Part shown: one piece after another, positions 18,150 through 26,291 of the stretch
Numbering within the stretch: the stretch's first letter is position 1
How the letters are laid out: the number at the start of each line of letters is the position of its first letter
From: Lachnoclostridium sp. An169
Lineage (GTDB): Bacteria > Bacillota > Clostridia > Lachnospirales > Lachnospiraceae
Length of the DNA: 64,000 bases
Assembly (NCBI RefSeq): GCF_002160525.1
Contig: NZ_NFKT01000015.1
Coordinates: 1 to 64,000, forward strand
Reading direction: 5' to 3'
The notes under the pieces: generated by a model
The model's input: the letters and a program-made list of their open reading frames with translations, nothing else
The model's database searches: none
Told to the model about the DNA's origin: nothing
Position numbers and translations under genes: made by a program

Positions 18150-18636
18150 GAGCAAGAAAGAATTAAAGACGAATGCCATGCGCATTCTTGACAGAAACAA
18201 GATACCTTATGAATATCAGACCTACGAATGCGAGGAGTTTGTGGACGGGATTACGGTTGCAGACCACCTTGGTCTCCCTCACGACCATGTTTACAAGACT
18301 CTTGTCACGACGGGGAAAAGCGGCGGCCATTATGTATTTGTCCTCCCCATCGCTGCCGAGCTGGATCTGAAGAAAGCGGCGAAAGCAGTGGGAGAGAAGT
18401 CTGTGGAGATGCTCCACGTAAAGGATATCACGGCGGTTACGGGATATGTGCGGGGCGGCTGCACTGCCATCGGCATGAAGAAGCAGTTTCCCACAGTAAT
18501 TGACGAGAGTGCGGAAAATCTGGAATACATGTATGTCAGCGGCGGAAAGCTGGGAATGCAGATCCGTCTGAAGCCGGATGACCTGAAGCGGGCTGCAAGA
18601 GCGGAGTACGGTCAGATCACGAAAGAAGAACTGTAA
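18148..18636 (+). CDS. ybaK: Cys-tRNA(Pro)/Cys-tRNA(Cys) deacylase
   Basis: 162 residues, YbaK/EbsC type of the INS editing family. Conserved features: the Lys-containing VYKTLVTTGKSGG, FVLPIAAELDLKKAAKA and GYVRGGCTAIGMKKQFPTVID. It hydrolyses mis-charged Cys-tRNAPro in trans. The weak ribosome site is within the tandem units upstream (GCAGGTGAA). Confidence 0.92.
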   Translation: MSKKELKTNAMRILDRNKIPYEYQTYECEEFVDGITVADHLGLPHDHVYKTLVTTGKSGGHYVFVLPIAAELDLKKAAKAVGEKSVEMLHVKDITAVTGYVRGGCTAIGMKKQFPTVIDESAENLEYMYVSGGKLGMQIRLKPDDLKRAARAEYGQITKEEL

Positions 18637-18654
18637 AAATTACCCGGGTAATTT
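18637..18654. terminator. 18-bp perfect palindrome, terminator or operator
   Basis: AAATTACCC followed directly by GGGTAATTT. As RNA it can fold into a hairpin with a short loop, followed by ACATTTTT, so it may end ybaK. Being 11 bp before the -35 box of the aspartate kinase promoter, it could also be an operator. Confidence 0.5.
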
Positions 18655-18664
18655 ACATTTTTCA

Positions 18665-18693
18665 TTTACAAGCCGGATTTCAGGCGTTATAAT
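18665..18693 (+). promoter_or_regulatory. Aspartate kinase promoter
   Basis: TTTACA (18665-18670), 17-bp spacer, TATAAT (18688-18693). The 5' leader is about 70 nt and shows no recognisable lysine riboswitch. Confidence 0.75.
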
Positions 18694-18772
18694 AATGAAC
18701 CGAGAGTGTGCCGGAAGGGTCCGGCGCATACCAGACGAATGGAGAACAGGTTTGGAGAGGATGAGAAAAGAG

Positions 18773-20092
18773 ATGAAGAAAGTAGTAAAATTCGGCGGAA
18801 GTTCCCTTGCCAGTGCAGAGCAGTTTAAGAAGGTGGGAGCGATTATCCGTGAGGATCCGTCGAGGAGATATGTAGTGCCGTCTGCGCCCGGAAAGCGTTT
18901 TTCCAGCGATACGAAGGTAACGGATATGCTGTATGCCTGCTATGCTGCTGCGGAAGCGGGGCAGGATTTTACGGACCAGCTTGAAAAGATTCACGAGAGA
19001 TACCAGGAGATCATTGACGGGCTTGGACTGAAATTTTCCCTGGATGAAGATTTTGAGGTGATCCGGAAGAACTTTTCCGAAAAAGCAGGGAAAGATTACG
19101 CGGCTTCAAGAGGCGAGTATTTAAATGGAAAGATCATGGCGGCGTACCTGCAGTTTGAATTTGTCGATGCTGCGGAAGTGGTGCGTTTTAATGAGGACGG
19201 CTCTTTTAATGACGAAGTGACCAACGATCTGATGTCAGAGTGTCTGGAGCATCTTGACAATGCCGTGATTCCCGGGTTTTACGGGGCAAAGGAAGACGGT
19301 ACGGTTGTCACATTTTCCAGAGGCGGCTCGGATGTGAGCGGATCTCTGGTGGCGCTTGCCGTGCATGCGGATATGTATGAGAACTGGACGGATGTATCCG
19401 GTTTCCTGATTGCAGATCCGAGAATTGTGAAGAATCCGAAGTCTATTGAGACGATTACTTATAAGGAATTAAGAGAGCTTTCCTACATGGGAGCGAGCGT
19501 GCTCCATGAGGACGCCATTTTCCCGGTGAGAAAGGCCGGAATTCCAATCAATATCCGCAACACGAACGCGCCTCAGGACAAGGGCACGCTTATCGTGGAA
19601 GGAACCTGCCGCAAACCGAAATATACGATCACAGGTATCGCAGGTACAGACGGATTTGCCGCAATCACAGTGGAAAAGGCGATGATGAACTCCGAGATCG
19701 GGTTCTGCCGCAAGGTCCTGCAGGTATTTGAGGACAATGAAGTGTCCATCGAGCATATGCCTTCCGGTATCGATACCATGACGATCTTTGTACACAAGGA
19801 TGTGTTCGAGGAAAAAGAGCAGAAGATTCTGGCCGGCATCCACAAGGCGGTAAATCCGGATCATATTGAGCTGGAATCTGATCTCGCCCTGATTGCTGTC
19901 GTGGGACGTGGAATGAAGTCCACGAGAGGTACAGCGGGAAGAATTTTCTCTGCTCTTGCCCATGCACATATTAATGTAAAGATGATTGACCAGGGATCCA
20001 GTGAGCTCAACATCATCATCGGTGTGCGCCACGATGATTTCAAGAATGCGATCCGCGCGCTGTACGAGATCTTTGTGCTGACAGAACTGTAA
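18773..20092 (+). CDS. Aspartate kinase
   Basis: 439 residues from the ATG at 18773 (MKKVVKFGGSSLASAEQF); an ATG at 18761 is also possible. The kinase domain shows KFGGSSLA at the N-terminus and TFSRGGSDVSGSLVALAVHAD. Two C-terminal ACT domains follow (about 300-439; GFCRKVLQVFEDNEVSIEHMPS and AHINVKMIDQGSSELNIIIGV). It is a monofunctional class with no homoserine dehydrogenase fusion. It phosphorylates aspartate for Lys/Thr/Met synthesis; ACT domains give amino acid feedback. A CBS-domain gene follows 19 bp downstream. Confidence 0.92.
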   Translation: MKKVVKFGGSSLASAEQFKKVGAIIREDPSRRYVVPSAPGKRFSSDTKVTDMLYACYAAAEAGQDFTDQLEKIHERYQEIIDGLGLKFSLDEDFEVIRKNFSEKAGKDYAASRGEYLNGKIMAAYLQFEFVDAAEVVRFNEDGSFNDEVTNDLMSECLEHLDNAVIPGFYGAKEDGTVVTFSRGGSDVSGSLVALAVHADMYENWTDVSGFLIADPRIVKNPKSIETITYKELRELSYMGASVLHEDAIFPVRKAGIPINIRNTNAPQDKGTLIVEGTCRKPKYTITGIAGTDGFAAITVEKAMMNSEIGFCRKVLQVFEDNEVSIEHMPSGIDTMTIFVHKDVFEEKEQKILAGIHKAVNPDHIELESDLALIAVVGRGMKSTRGTAGRIFSALAHAHINVKMIDQGSSELNIIIGVRHDDFKNAIRALYEIFVLTEL

Positions 20093-20111
20093 AAACGGAG
20101 CTTTAATTATT

Positions 20112-20531
20112 ATGAATATTTTGTTTTTTCTGAAACCCAAGAGCGAAGTTGCCTTTGTCTACGATCACTGCACGCTCCGACAGGTTCTGGAGACGATGGA
20201 ATACCATAAATATGCATCCATTCCCATGCTGAACAAGAGCGGAGAGTATGTGGGGACAATTACAGAGGGAGATCTTCTGTGGGGAATCAAGAGATATACG
20301 AATCTCAACCTGAAGGAAGCGGAGAATATCTTTATCCAGGACTTCCCGAGAAAAGCGGATTATGAAGCAGTTTCGGCTGATTCGGATATGGAGGATCTGA
20401 TCCGCAAGGCGATGAACCAGAATTTCGTTCCGGTGGTCGATGACCAGAAGAAGTTCATCGGAATCATTACCCGGCGCAGTATCATTGAATACTGCTATGA
20501 AAATATGAAGAACCGGAATTTCCGGGACTGA
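20112..20531 (+). CDS. CBS-domain pair protein
   Basis: 139 residues made almost entirely of two CBS motifs: residues about 5-60 (TLRQVLETMEYHKYASIPMLNKSGEYVGTI, ending at EGDLLWG) and about 75-130 (NQNFVPVVDDQKKFIGIITRRSIIEY). Such stand-alone pairs sense adenine nucleotides or SAM and regulate partners. It follows aspartate kinase closely and likely shares its transcript. No catalytic domain present. Confidence 0.85.
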   Translation: MNILFFLKPKSEVAFVYDHCTLRQVLETMEYHKYASIPMLNKSGEYVGTITEGDLLWGIKRYTNLNLKEAENIFIQDFPRKADYEAVSADSDMEDLIRKAMNQNFVPVVDDQKKFIGIITRRSIIEYCYENMKNRNFRD

Positions 20532-20562
20532 AATTTCAAAACAGAAATTTTCAGAAAAGGTA

Positions 20563-20592
20563 TTGACTTCCTGAAAATCTCTGTGATATACT
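20563..20592 (+). promoter_or_regulatory. rplU operon promoter
   Basis: TTGACT (20563-20568), 18-bp spacer, TATACT (20587-20592), 90 bp before the rplU start. Confidence 0.7.
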
Positions 20593-20599
20593 ACACTAG

Positions 20600-20681
20600 T
20601 ATGCCGCACAATGAGGTTTTTAAAGTGCTGTCTCTGTGACAGCCACCGTAATTGGCGAGTAATGATAATAGGAGGTGCCAT
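20600..20681 (+). ncRNA. Candidate L21 ribosomal protein leader
   Basis: The 5' UTR of rplU contains the hairpin GCTGTC (20627-20632), loop TCTGT, GACAGC (20638-20643), then CACCGTAATTGGCGAG before the ribosome site GGAGGTG. The position and the GGCGAG segment resemble the L21 leader known from Bacillota, which is thought to give autoregulation; I could not run the covariance model. Confidence 0.5.
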
Positions 20682-20990
20682 ATGTACGCGATTATAGCAA
20701 CAGGTGGTAAACAGTACAAAGTAGCTGAAGGCGATATCATTAAAGTAGAAAAACTTGGTGTTGAAGCTGGAGAGACTTACACATTCGATCAGGTGCTTGC
20801 AGTGAATAACGACAAGCTGGTCGTTGGAAACCCGACTGTTGAAGGTGCAACAGTTACAGCTTCTGTAATCGGCGACGGAAAAGCGAAGAAAGTTGTCGTT
20901 TACAAGTATAAGAGAAAAACCGGCTACCACAAAAAGAATGGCCACAGACAGCAGTATACGGCTGTCAAGATCGACAAGATCAACGCGTAA
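20682..20990 (+). CDS. rplU: 50S ribosomal protein L21
   Basis: 102 residues from the ATG at 20682 (GGAGGTGCC upstream). [14 protein letters not shown] and [16 protein letters not shown] are typical L21 blocks. First gene of the rplU-prp-rpmA unit. Confidence 0.97.
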   Translation: MYAIIATGGKQYKVAEGDIIKVEKLGVEAGETYTFDQVLAVNNDKLVVGNPTVEGATVTASVIGDGKAKKVVVYKYKRKTGYHKKNGHRQQYTAVKIDKINA

Positions 20991-21002
20991 GCGGTCTGTC
21001 CG

Positions 21003-21335
21003 ATGATAAAGGTAACCGTTTATAAGACCGGAAGGCATGAATACTCGGGGTTTGACGTGACGGGACATGCAGGAGCTGCAGAGGCGGGACATGATATTGT
21101 CTGCGCTGCCGTTTCCGCGCTTGTCATCAATGCGGTCAATTCTGTTGAGCGTTTTACGGATGATGAGACGAGCTGCGTCAGCGACGAGGACGAGGGAAGC
21201 ATTGAATTCCGCTTTGCGGGACGTCCCTCCCACGATGCCGGACTTTTGCTGGATTCCATGATTCTTGGTCTGGAAGCAATAGAAGACAGCGACGACTCAG
21301 AACCATACATTGACATTGTTTTCAAGGAGGTGTAA
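21003..21335 (+). CDS. prp: Ribosomal-processing cysteine protease Prp
   Basis: 110 residues. The catalytic pair is visible: His in [13 protein letters not shown] (first His) and Cys in [10 protein letters not shown]. Prp (YsxB) removes the N-terminal leader of L27 in Bacillota, and sits as expected between rplU and rpmA. Confidence 0.93.
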   Translation: MIKVTVYKTGRHEYSGFDVTGHAGAAEAGHDIVCAAVSALVINAVNSVERFTDDETSCVSDEDEGSIEFRFAGRPSHDAGLLLDSMILGLEAIEDSDDSEPYIDIVFKEV

Positions 21336-21340
21336 GTACC

Positions 21341-21625
21341 ATGATGAAAATGAATCTTCAGTTTTTTGCTCATAAAAAGGGAGTTGGTTCCACAAAGAAC
21401 GGACGTGATTCCGAAGCTAAGAGACTGGGCGCGAAGAGAGCGGACGGACAGTTTGTTAAGGCAGGAAACATCCTGTACAGACAGCGCGGAACAAAGATCC
21501 ATCCGGGTCTGAATGTTGGACGCGGCGGAGATGACACTCTGTTTGCACTCGTTGACGGCGTAGTGAGATATGAAAGAAAAGGCAGAGATAAGAAACAGGT
21601 TTCTATCTATCCGGTAGCTGAATAA
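21341..21625 (+). CDS. rpmA: 50S ribosomal protein L27 with cleavable leader
   Basis: 94 residues. The N-terminus is MMKMNLQFF then [15 protein letters not shown]. The LQFF leader before AHKKG is the substrate of Prp, which exposes the mature N-terminus near the peptidyl transferase centre. AAGGAGGTG ribosome site lies within the end of prp. Confidence 0.97.
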   Translation: MMKMNLQFFAHKKGVGSTKNGRDSEAKRLGAKRADGQFVKAGNILYRQRGTKIHPGLNVGRGGDDTLFALVDGVVRYERKGRDKKQVSIYPVAE

Positions 21626-21683
21626 GAGGACTGACTGGAAGAGTCCGGCCGGAACTTTTCACTCGTATATCAAGGCAGTAATG

Positions 21684-21710
21684 GCCCCAGACCTTTCGTC
21701 TGGGGCTTTT
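21684..21710 (+). terminator. Terminator after rpmA
   Basis: GCCCCAGAC, loop CTTTC, GTCTGGGGC, then TTTT. No clear promoter follows before obgE, so partial read-through is likely. Confidence 0.85.
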
Positions 21711-21742
21711 GTATACCAGAAGGAATTTTAAAAGGAGTAGTT

Positions 21743-23026
21743 ATGTTTGCAGACAGAGCGAAAATCTATATCAGATCCGGCAAGGGCGGCGACGGACACT
21801 GCAGTTTCCGCAGGGAGCTTTATGTCCCAAACGGCGGACCGGACGGCGGAGACGGCGGGCGCGGCGGCGATCTGATCTTTGAAGTGGACGAGGGAATGAA
21901 CACCCTGGCTGATTACCGCCACAAGAGAAAATATGCGGCCGGAGACGGGGAGCCGGGAGGAAAGCGCCGCTGCCACGGAAAGGACGGACAGGATCTCGTC
22001 CTGCGCGTCCCTGAGGGCACGGTGATCAAAGAATCTGTGACCGGTAAGGTAATTGCCGATATGTCCGGAGAAAACCGGCGGCAGGTCGTTTTAAAGGGCG
22101 GAAAAGGGGGACTGGGCAACCAGCACTTCGCCACGGCGACCATGCAGGTGCCGAAATACGCACAGCCGGGACAGCCTGCCCGGGAGCTGGAAGTCAGTCT
22201 GGAGCTGAAGGTGATTGCAGATGTGGGGCTGATCGGTTTTCCGAATGTGGGGAAATCCACCCTGCTTTCCCGTGTGACCAACGCGGAGCCCAAGATCGCC
22301 AACTATCATTTCACCACACTGAACCCGAATCTGGGAGTAGTGGATCTGGATGGAGCAAAAGGATTCGTTATGGCGGATATCCCGGGGCTCATTGAAGGGG
22401 CATCCGAGGGCGTAGGGCTCGGGCACGAGTTCCTGCGGCATATCGAGCGAACAAAGATGATGATTCATGTCGTGGATGCGGCCGGCACGGAAGGGCGTGA
22501 TCCGGTGGATGACATCTACAAGATCAATGCCGAACTGGAGGCATACAATCCGGAGATTGCACAGCGCCCGCAGGTGATTGCGGCGAACAAGACGGATCTG
22601 ATCTATGATCCGGAGAATGATCCGGTGGAGCGCCTGAAAAAGGAATTTGAGCCCAAAGGGATCCGTGTGTTCCCCATATCCGGAGCAACGGGGAAAGGAA
22701 TATCCGAGCTCCTCTATTATGTGAGCTCACAGCTTGAGACAATGGATACGCCTCCGGTTATCTTCGAGCAGGAGTATTTCCCGGATGACGAGCTGATCTA
22801 CGAGCAGCTGCCGTATACTGTGGAGCAGGAGGACGGCATGTTTGTTGTGGAAGGACCGAAGATCGAGAAGATGCTCGGCTATACGAACCTCGATTCCGAG
22901 AAGGGATTTGCCTTCTTCCAGAAATTTTTAAAGGAGACGGGAATTCTCGATGAACTTGAGGCGGCAGGAATTCAGGAAGGCGATACGGTAAAGATGTATG
23001 GCTTCCAGTTTGATTATTACAAGTAA
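21743..23026 (+). CDS. obgE: GTPase Obg/CgtA
   Basis: 427 residues. Gly-rich Obg domain (1-158: GKGGDGHCSFRRELYVPNGG), G domain with GFPNVGKSTLL, DIPGLIEGASEGVGLG and NKTD, and the Gram-positive OCT domain at the C-terminus (about 345-427). It acts in 50S assembly and stress control. RBS AAAAGGAG. Confidence 0.97.
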   Translation: MFADRAKIYIRSGKGGDGHCSFRRELYVPNGGPDGGDGGRGGDLIFEVDEGMNTLADYRHKRKYAAGDGEPGGKRRCHGKDGQDLVLRVPEGTVIKESVTGKVIADMSGENRRQVVLKGGKGGLGNQHFATATMQVPKYAQPGQPARELEVSLELKVIADVGLIGFPNVGKSTLLSRVTNAEPKIANYHFTTLNPNLGVVDLDGAKGFVMADIPGLIEGASEGVGLGHEFLRHIERTKMMIHVVDAAGTEGRDPVDDIYKINAELEAYNPEIAQRPQVIAANKTDLIYDPENDPVERLKKEFEPKGIRVFPISGATGKGISELLYYVSSQLETMDTPPVIFEQEYFPDDELIYEQLPYTVEQEDGMFVVEGPKIEKMLGYTNLDSEKGFAFFQKFLKETGILDELEAAGIQEGDTVKMYGFQFDYYK

Positions 23027-23059
23027 TTTTGATTCAAAACAGCAAGGAGAAGAGCAGGA

Positions 23060-23353
23060 ATGACGACAAAACAGAGGGCTTATCTGAAGAGCCTTGCCAT
23101 GACCATGGAGCCGATTTTCCAGATCGGGAAATCCAGTATGACGCCGGGGCTGACGCAGGCGATCTCCGAGGCGCTTGAGGCGCGTGAGCTGATCAAGATC
23201 AGCGTACTCAAGAACTGCGCGGACGACCCGCGGGAGCTTGCGGAGATCATCGCCGAGCGGACACGTTCCCAGGTTGTACAGGTAATCGGGAAAAAGATCG
23301 TACTCTACAGAGAAGGAAAAGATGACAAGAAGAAAATCATGCTTCCCCGGTAA
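23060..23353 (+). CDS. yhbY: Ribosome assembly RNA-binding protein YhbY
   Basis: 97 residues, CRM/KH-like fold. MTTKQRAYLKSLA, FQIGKSSMTPGLTQAI and VQVIGKKIVLYR are family blocks including the GxxG-like loop. It binds pre-50S particles. Its 3' end overlaps nadD by 32 bp. Confidence 0.93.
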   Translation: MTTKQRAYLKSLAMTMEPIFQIGKSSMTPGLTQAISEALEARELIKISVLKNCADDPRELAEIIAERTRSQVVQVIGKKIVLYREGKDDKKKIMLPR

Positions 23354-24014
23354 AGACGGAGACAATAAAAAAATAGGAATTATGGGAGGAACGTTCGATC
23401 CCATTCATATCGGACATCTTCTTCTGGGAGAGTTTGCCTATGAGGATTTCGGGCTGGATGAGATCTGGTTCCTCCCCAACGGGAATCCGCCGCACAAGGA
23501 TACGGAGGACACAAAACAGGCGCTGGGGCACCGCGTGGAGATGATACGTCAGGCTATTGACGGTGTGCCTTATTTTCGTCTGAATCTGTATGAGGCGGAT
23601 ATTAAGGATCATTCGTACACTTATCAGACCATGAGGGAGTTTAACCGGATCTATCCGGATTATTCCTTCTATTTTATACTGGGAGCGGATTCCCTTTTTT
23701 CCATTGAAAAGTGGATGTATTTCAGGGAGATTTTTCCTACATGCACCATACTGGCAGCCATGAGGGATGACAAGGATGCCTGCGAGATGCGCCGGCAGAT
23801 CGGATACCTGAAAGAGAAGTACGGGGCGGAGATTGAGCTGCTTCAGGCGCCGCTTCTGGAGATTTCATCGACGACGATCCGGGAGCGGGCTGCCAGGGAT
23901 TTAAGCGTCCGCTATATGGTGCCGGATACTGTGGCGGAATACATCCGGGTCCACCGGCTCTATCAGAAGGACGGCGGACAGAAAGATCATGAGAACCTGG
24001 AGGAAGAGCAATAA
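23322..24014 (+). CDS. nadD: Nicotinate-nucleotide adenylyltransferase
   Basis: 230 residues from the ATG at 23322 (AGAAGGA five bases upstream); the conserved core begins at KIGIMGGTFDPIHIGHL, so about 16 residues precede it. Nucleotidyltransferase HxGH motif HIGH and the second motif SSTTIRER are present. It adenylates NaMN in NAD synthesis. Its stop overlaps the yqeK start (TAATG). Confidence 0.94.
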   Translation: MTRRKSCFPGKDGDNKKIGIMGGTFDPIHIGHLLLGEFAYEDFGLDEIWFLPNGNPPHKDTEDTKQALGHRVEMIRQAIDGVPYFRLNLYEADIKDHSYTYQTMREFNRIYPDYSFYFILGADSLFSIEKWMYFREIFPTCTILAAMRDDKDACEMRRQIGYLKEKYGAEIELLQAPLLEISSTTIRERAARDLSVRYMVPDTVAEYIRVHRLYQKDGGQKDHENLEEEQ

Positions 24015-24586
24015 TGACGGAAGAACTGGAACAGATCAGAAAAAGATTATCCAAATTACTGAAAAAGGAAAGATACGAACATACCCTGGGAGTCATGTAT
24101 ACAGCCGCGTCACTGGCAATGTGTTACGGCGCGGATATGCAGAAAGCCCTGACAGCGGGACTGCTCCATGACTGCGGAAAATTCTGTCCGGCGAAGGAGC
24201 AGATAGAGATGTGCCGGACGATCGGGATCAAGCTGACAGAGTCCGAACTTCAGATGCCCGCACTCGTCCATGCGAAGCTGGGCGCCTGCCTGGCACAGTA
24301 TGATTACGGGATCCGGGATCAGGAGATTCTGGATGCCATTACCTACCATACAACAGGAAGACCGGACATGACTCTTCTGGAGAAGATTATCTATATTGCA
24401 GATTATATTGAGCCAAACAGGAAAGAGATCCCGGGCCTTCAGGAGATCCGCGGTATCGTTTTCCGGGATATTGACCAGGCGGTCTGTCTGTCGGCAGGCT
24501 CCACGGTGAGATATCTGGAAAACGGCGGGAAAGCAGTTGACCCGATGACGGTAAAAACGTATAATTTCTATAAAAAGGAGGTCTAG
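24014..24586 (+). CDS. yqeK: YqeK-type HD-domain Np4N/NAD-cluster hydrolase
   Basis: 190 residues with HD motifs H...HDCGKF (LLHDCGKF), HAKLGA and ITYHTTG. YqeK is a symmetrical bis(5'-nucleosyl)-tetraphosphatase that produces ADP from Ap4A. The nadD-yqeK-rsfS order is standard in Bacillota. Confidence 0.93.
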   Translation: MTEELEQIRKRLSKLLKKERYEHTLGVMYTAASLAMCYGADMQKALTAGLLHDCGKFCPAKEQIEMCRTIGIKLTESELQMPALVHAKLGACLAQYDYGIRDQEILDAITYHTTGRPDMTLLEKIIYIADYIEPNRKEIPGLQEIRGIVFRDIDQAVCLSAGSTVRYLENGGKAVDPMTVKTYNFYKKEV

Positions 24587-24587
24587 G

Positions 24588-24938
24588 ATGAACCAGTCAA
24601 GAGAGATGGCAAAGATCGCCTGTGCCGCGCTGAGCGATAAAAAGGGCGAGGACATCAAAGTGATCGATATCACAGGAATTTCCGTTCTGGCGGATTACTT
24701 TATCATTGCCAACGGGAACAGCGACACGCAGGTGAACGCCCTTGTGGACAGCGTGGAAGAGCAGCTTCACAGGGCAGGCTATTCGCTGCGCCAGTGCGAA
24801 GGGCAGGGCACCGGGAGATGGGTGCTTATGGATTACGGCGATATCATTGTGCATGTGTTTGATAAGGAAAACAGGCTGTTCTACGATCTGGAGAGGATCT
24901 GGAAGGACGGAAAGCTTATCAGCGCAGAAGAGCTGTAG
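24588..24938 (+). CDS. rsfS: Ribosome silencing factor RsfS
   Basis: 116 residues, family blocks DIKVIDITGISVLADYFIIANG and RWVLMDYGDIIVHVFD. It binds L14 and blocks subunit joining in starvation. RBS AAGGAGG one base after yqeK's stop region. Ends the cluster. Confidence 0.95.
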   Translation: MNQSREMAKIACAALSDKKGEDIKVIDITGISVLADYFIIANGNSDTQVNALVDSVEEQLHRAGYSLRQCEGQGTGRWVLMDYGDIIVHVFDKENRLFYDLERIWKDGKLISAEEL

Positions 24939-24985
24939 TGAACGACAGCAAAAGCGAAAATGACAGTAAAAGTGAAATAGAAAAG

Positions 24986-25046
24986 AAGCAGCAGTATTTG
25001 TCAAGCTGATACTACATCAGTAAAACAGAGACCGCTGCTTTTTTTT
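24986..25046. terminator. Terminator between rsfS and lexA
   Basis: AAGCAGC (24986-24992) pairs with GCTGCTT (25034-25040) around a 41-nt loop, followed by eight T. It ends rsfS; lexA converges from the other side. Confidence 0.65.
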
Positions 25047-25075
25047 ATAATATTGTAATATTCTGTCCGTAAAAA

Positions 25076-25693
25076 TTATTTAAAAAAGCGGAATACACCG
25101 ATCACTTTTCCGAGTATTATAACGTCATGTACGATAATCGGATCCATAAAGTCATTCTCCGGCTGCAGGCGGTAAATGCCTTCTTCCTTGTAAAAGGTCT
25201 TTACGGTAGCACCGTCTTCCACAAGGGCAACAACCATATCACCGTTGGAAGCCGTGGAAGTCTCTTCTACAAGGACCATATCGCCGTCCAGAATTCCCGC
25301 GTTGATCATGCTTTCCCCTTTCACCTTCAGCAGGAAAGTCTGCTTATTGGGAAGGCGTTCCACCGGAATGGGGAAGTAGTCCTCAATATTCTGTTCCGCA
25401 TAGAGCGGCTCTCCTGCAGCGACACTTCCGATCACCGGCACGTTGGCCATCTCCCTGCGAACCAGATTAAAATCGTCATCCAGAATTTCGATGGCACGCG
25501 GCTTCGTGGGATCCCGGCGGATGTAGCCGTTCTTCTCCAGTGTCTCAAGATGAGAGTGGACAGAAGAGGTGGACTTCAGATCGACTGCCTCACAGATCTC
25601 CCGCACAGACGGCGGGAACCCCTTCTTTAAAATCTGCAGTTTTATATACTCAAGTATTTCCGTCTGCTTCGGACTTATTTTCCCCTGTGACAT
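25076..25693 (-). CDS. lexA: SOS repressor LexA
   Basis: 205 residues. Winged-helix DNA-binding domain at 1-70, the cleavage site Ala93-Gly94 in SVAAGEP, catalytic Ser128 in VKGESMI and Lys165 in GATVKTF of the S24 latent protease. RBS GGAGGAG. It represses SOS genes until RecA filaments trigger self-cleavage. Two LexA-box-like palindromes lie at and upstream of its -35 box, so it is autoregulated. Confidence 0.97.
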   Translation of the reverse strand: MSQGKISPKQTEILEYIKLQILKKGFPPSVREICEAVDLKSTSSVHSHLETLEKNGYIRRDPTKPRAIEILDDDFNLVRREMANVPVIGSVAAGEPLYAEQNIEDYFPIPVERLPNKQTFLLKVKGESMINAGILDGDMVLVEETSTASNGDMVVALVEDGATVKTFYKEEGIYRLQPENDFMDPIIVHDVIILGKVIGVFRFFK

Positions 25694-25737
25694 AATATCT
25701 TACTCCTCCAAGAACTTTACATTTTCAGCTATTAACT

Positions 25738-25766
25738 ATAGTACCACAGCAGTTTTTAAAAAGCAA
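25738..25766 (-). promoter_or_regulatory. lexA promoter
   Basis: Minus strand: TTGCTT (25766-25761), 17 bp, TACTAT (25743-25738). The -35 box is touched by the first LexA-box-like palindrome. Confidence 0.65.
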
Positions 25767-25790
25767 ACATATGTTACGAAAATATGTTCG
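25764..25790. promoter_or_regulatory. Two LexA boxes on the lexA side
   Basis: 25764-25777 (CAAACATATGTTAC) and 25777-25790 (CGAAAATATGTTCG) match the Bacillota SOS box CGAACATATGTTCG with three and one differences. They share one base. Confidence 0.75.
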
Positions 25791-25810
25791 GTTTTTTTAA
25801 AAATTACGGA

Positions 25811-25839
25811 TTGACAAACATATGTTCGTGTCATATAAT
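25811..25839 (+). promoter_or_regulatory. Promoter of the yneA-like gene
   Basis: TTGACA (25811-25816), 17 bp, TATAAT (25834-25839): perfect consensus. A LexA box fills most of the spacer, so the promoter is strong but tightly repressible. Confidence 0.85.
25815..25828. promoter_or_regulatory. LexA box in the yneA-like promoter
   Basis: CAAACATATGTTCG differs from the SOS consensus at one base and lies between -35 and -10. Confidence 0.8.
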
Positions 25840-25850
25840 AAAACACGTAG

Positions 25851-25864
25851 AGAACAAACGTTCG
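25851..25864. promoter_or_regulatory. LexA box downstream of the yneA-like start of transcription
   Basis: AGAACAAACGTTCG matches CGAACNNNNGTTCG except for the first base. A second operator after the -10 strengthens repression. Confidence 0.7.
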
Positions 25865-25904
25865 ATCAAATTAATTTCGGGGTATTATCCAGGGGGAATG
25901 GAAA

Positions 25905-26240
25905 ATGAGAACAGCGAACAGAAGAAAAAGGAACATCAGAACACTCACAGGAGCTGCCGCAGGATTTGCAGCTGTATTATGCATCTTTCTTTTTTGCAGT
26001 GTATTTTTTGTATCTGCAAAGGAAAAGAATGAGGAACAGGTTCTCTATAAATATTATACAAGCATCGTGATTGAACCGGGTGATACGTTATGGGGAATCG
26101 CGTCAGAGACAATGACATCCGAATATGATTCCATTCCGGAATATGTAGAGGTTCTCAAAGAGATGAACAATCTTACCTCTGATTCCATTGAGGCCGGACA
26201 GAATCTGATCATCGCCTATAACGACACAGAGTTCAGATAA
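25905..26240 (+). CDS. yneA: YneA-like SOS cell-division suppressor (LysM protein)
   Basis: 111 residues. Basic N-terminus, one membrane helix (about 15-38) and a LysM domain (about 52-103: VIEPGDTLWGIAS...NNLTSDSIEAGQNLIIAY). Size, topology, divergent location from lexA and control by LexA boxes all match Bacillus YneA, which delays division during DNA damage. The low sequence conservation of this family means the function is inferred from context. RBS AGGGGG. Confidence 0.8.
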   Translation: MRTANRRKRNIRTLTGAAAGFAAVLCIFLFCSVFFVSAKEKNEEQVLYKYYTSIVIEPGDTLWGIASETMTSEYDSIPEYVEVLKEMNNLTSDSIEAGQNLIIAYNDTEFR

Positions 26241-26246
26241 ATCAGG

Positions 26247-26274
26247 TATCAATATACATCCCTATGTATTGATA
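26247..26274. repeat. Inverted repeat after the yneA-like gene
   Basis: TATCAATATACAT pairs with ATGTATTGATA around CCCT, with a two-base bulge. It lies 7 bp after the stop and 17 bp before a stronger terminator; role unknown. Confidence 0.4.
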
Positions 26275-26291
26275 TATATACACTCCAAGAT

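Noticed and set aside
18694-18772. Lysine riboswitch or T-box in the aspartate kinase leader
   Set aside because: The leader is only about 70 nt, too short for a lysine riboswitch, and no T-box sequence is present.
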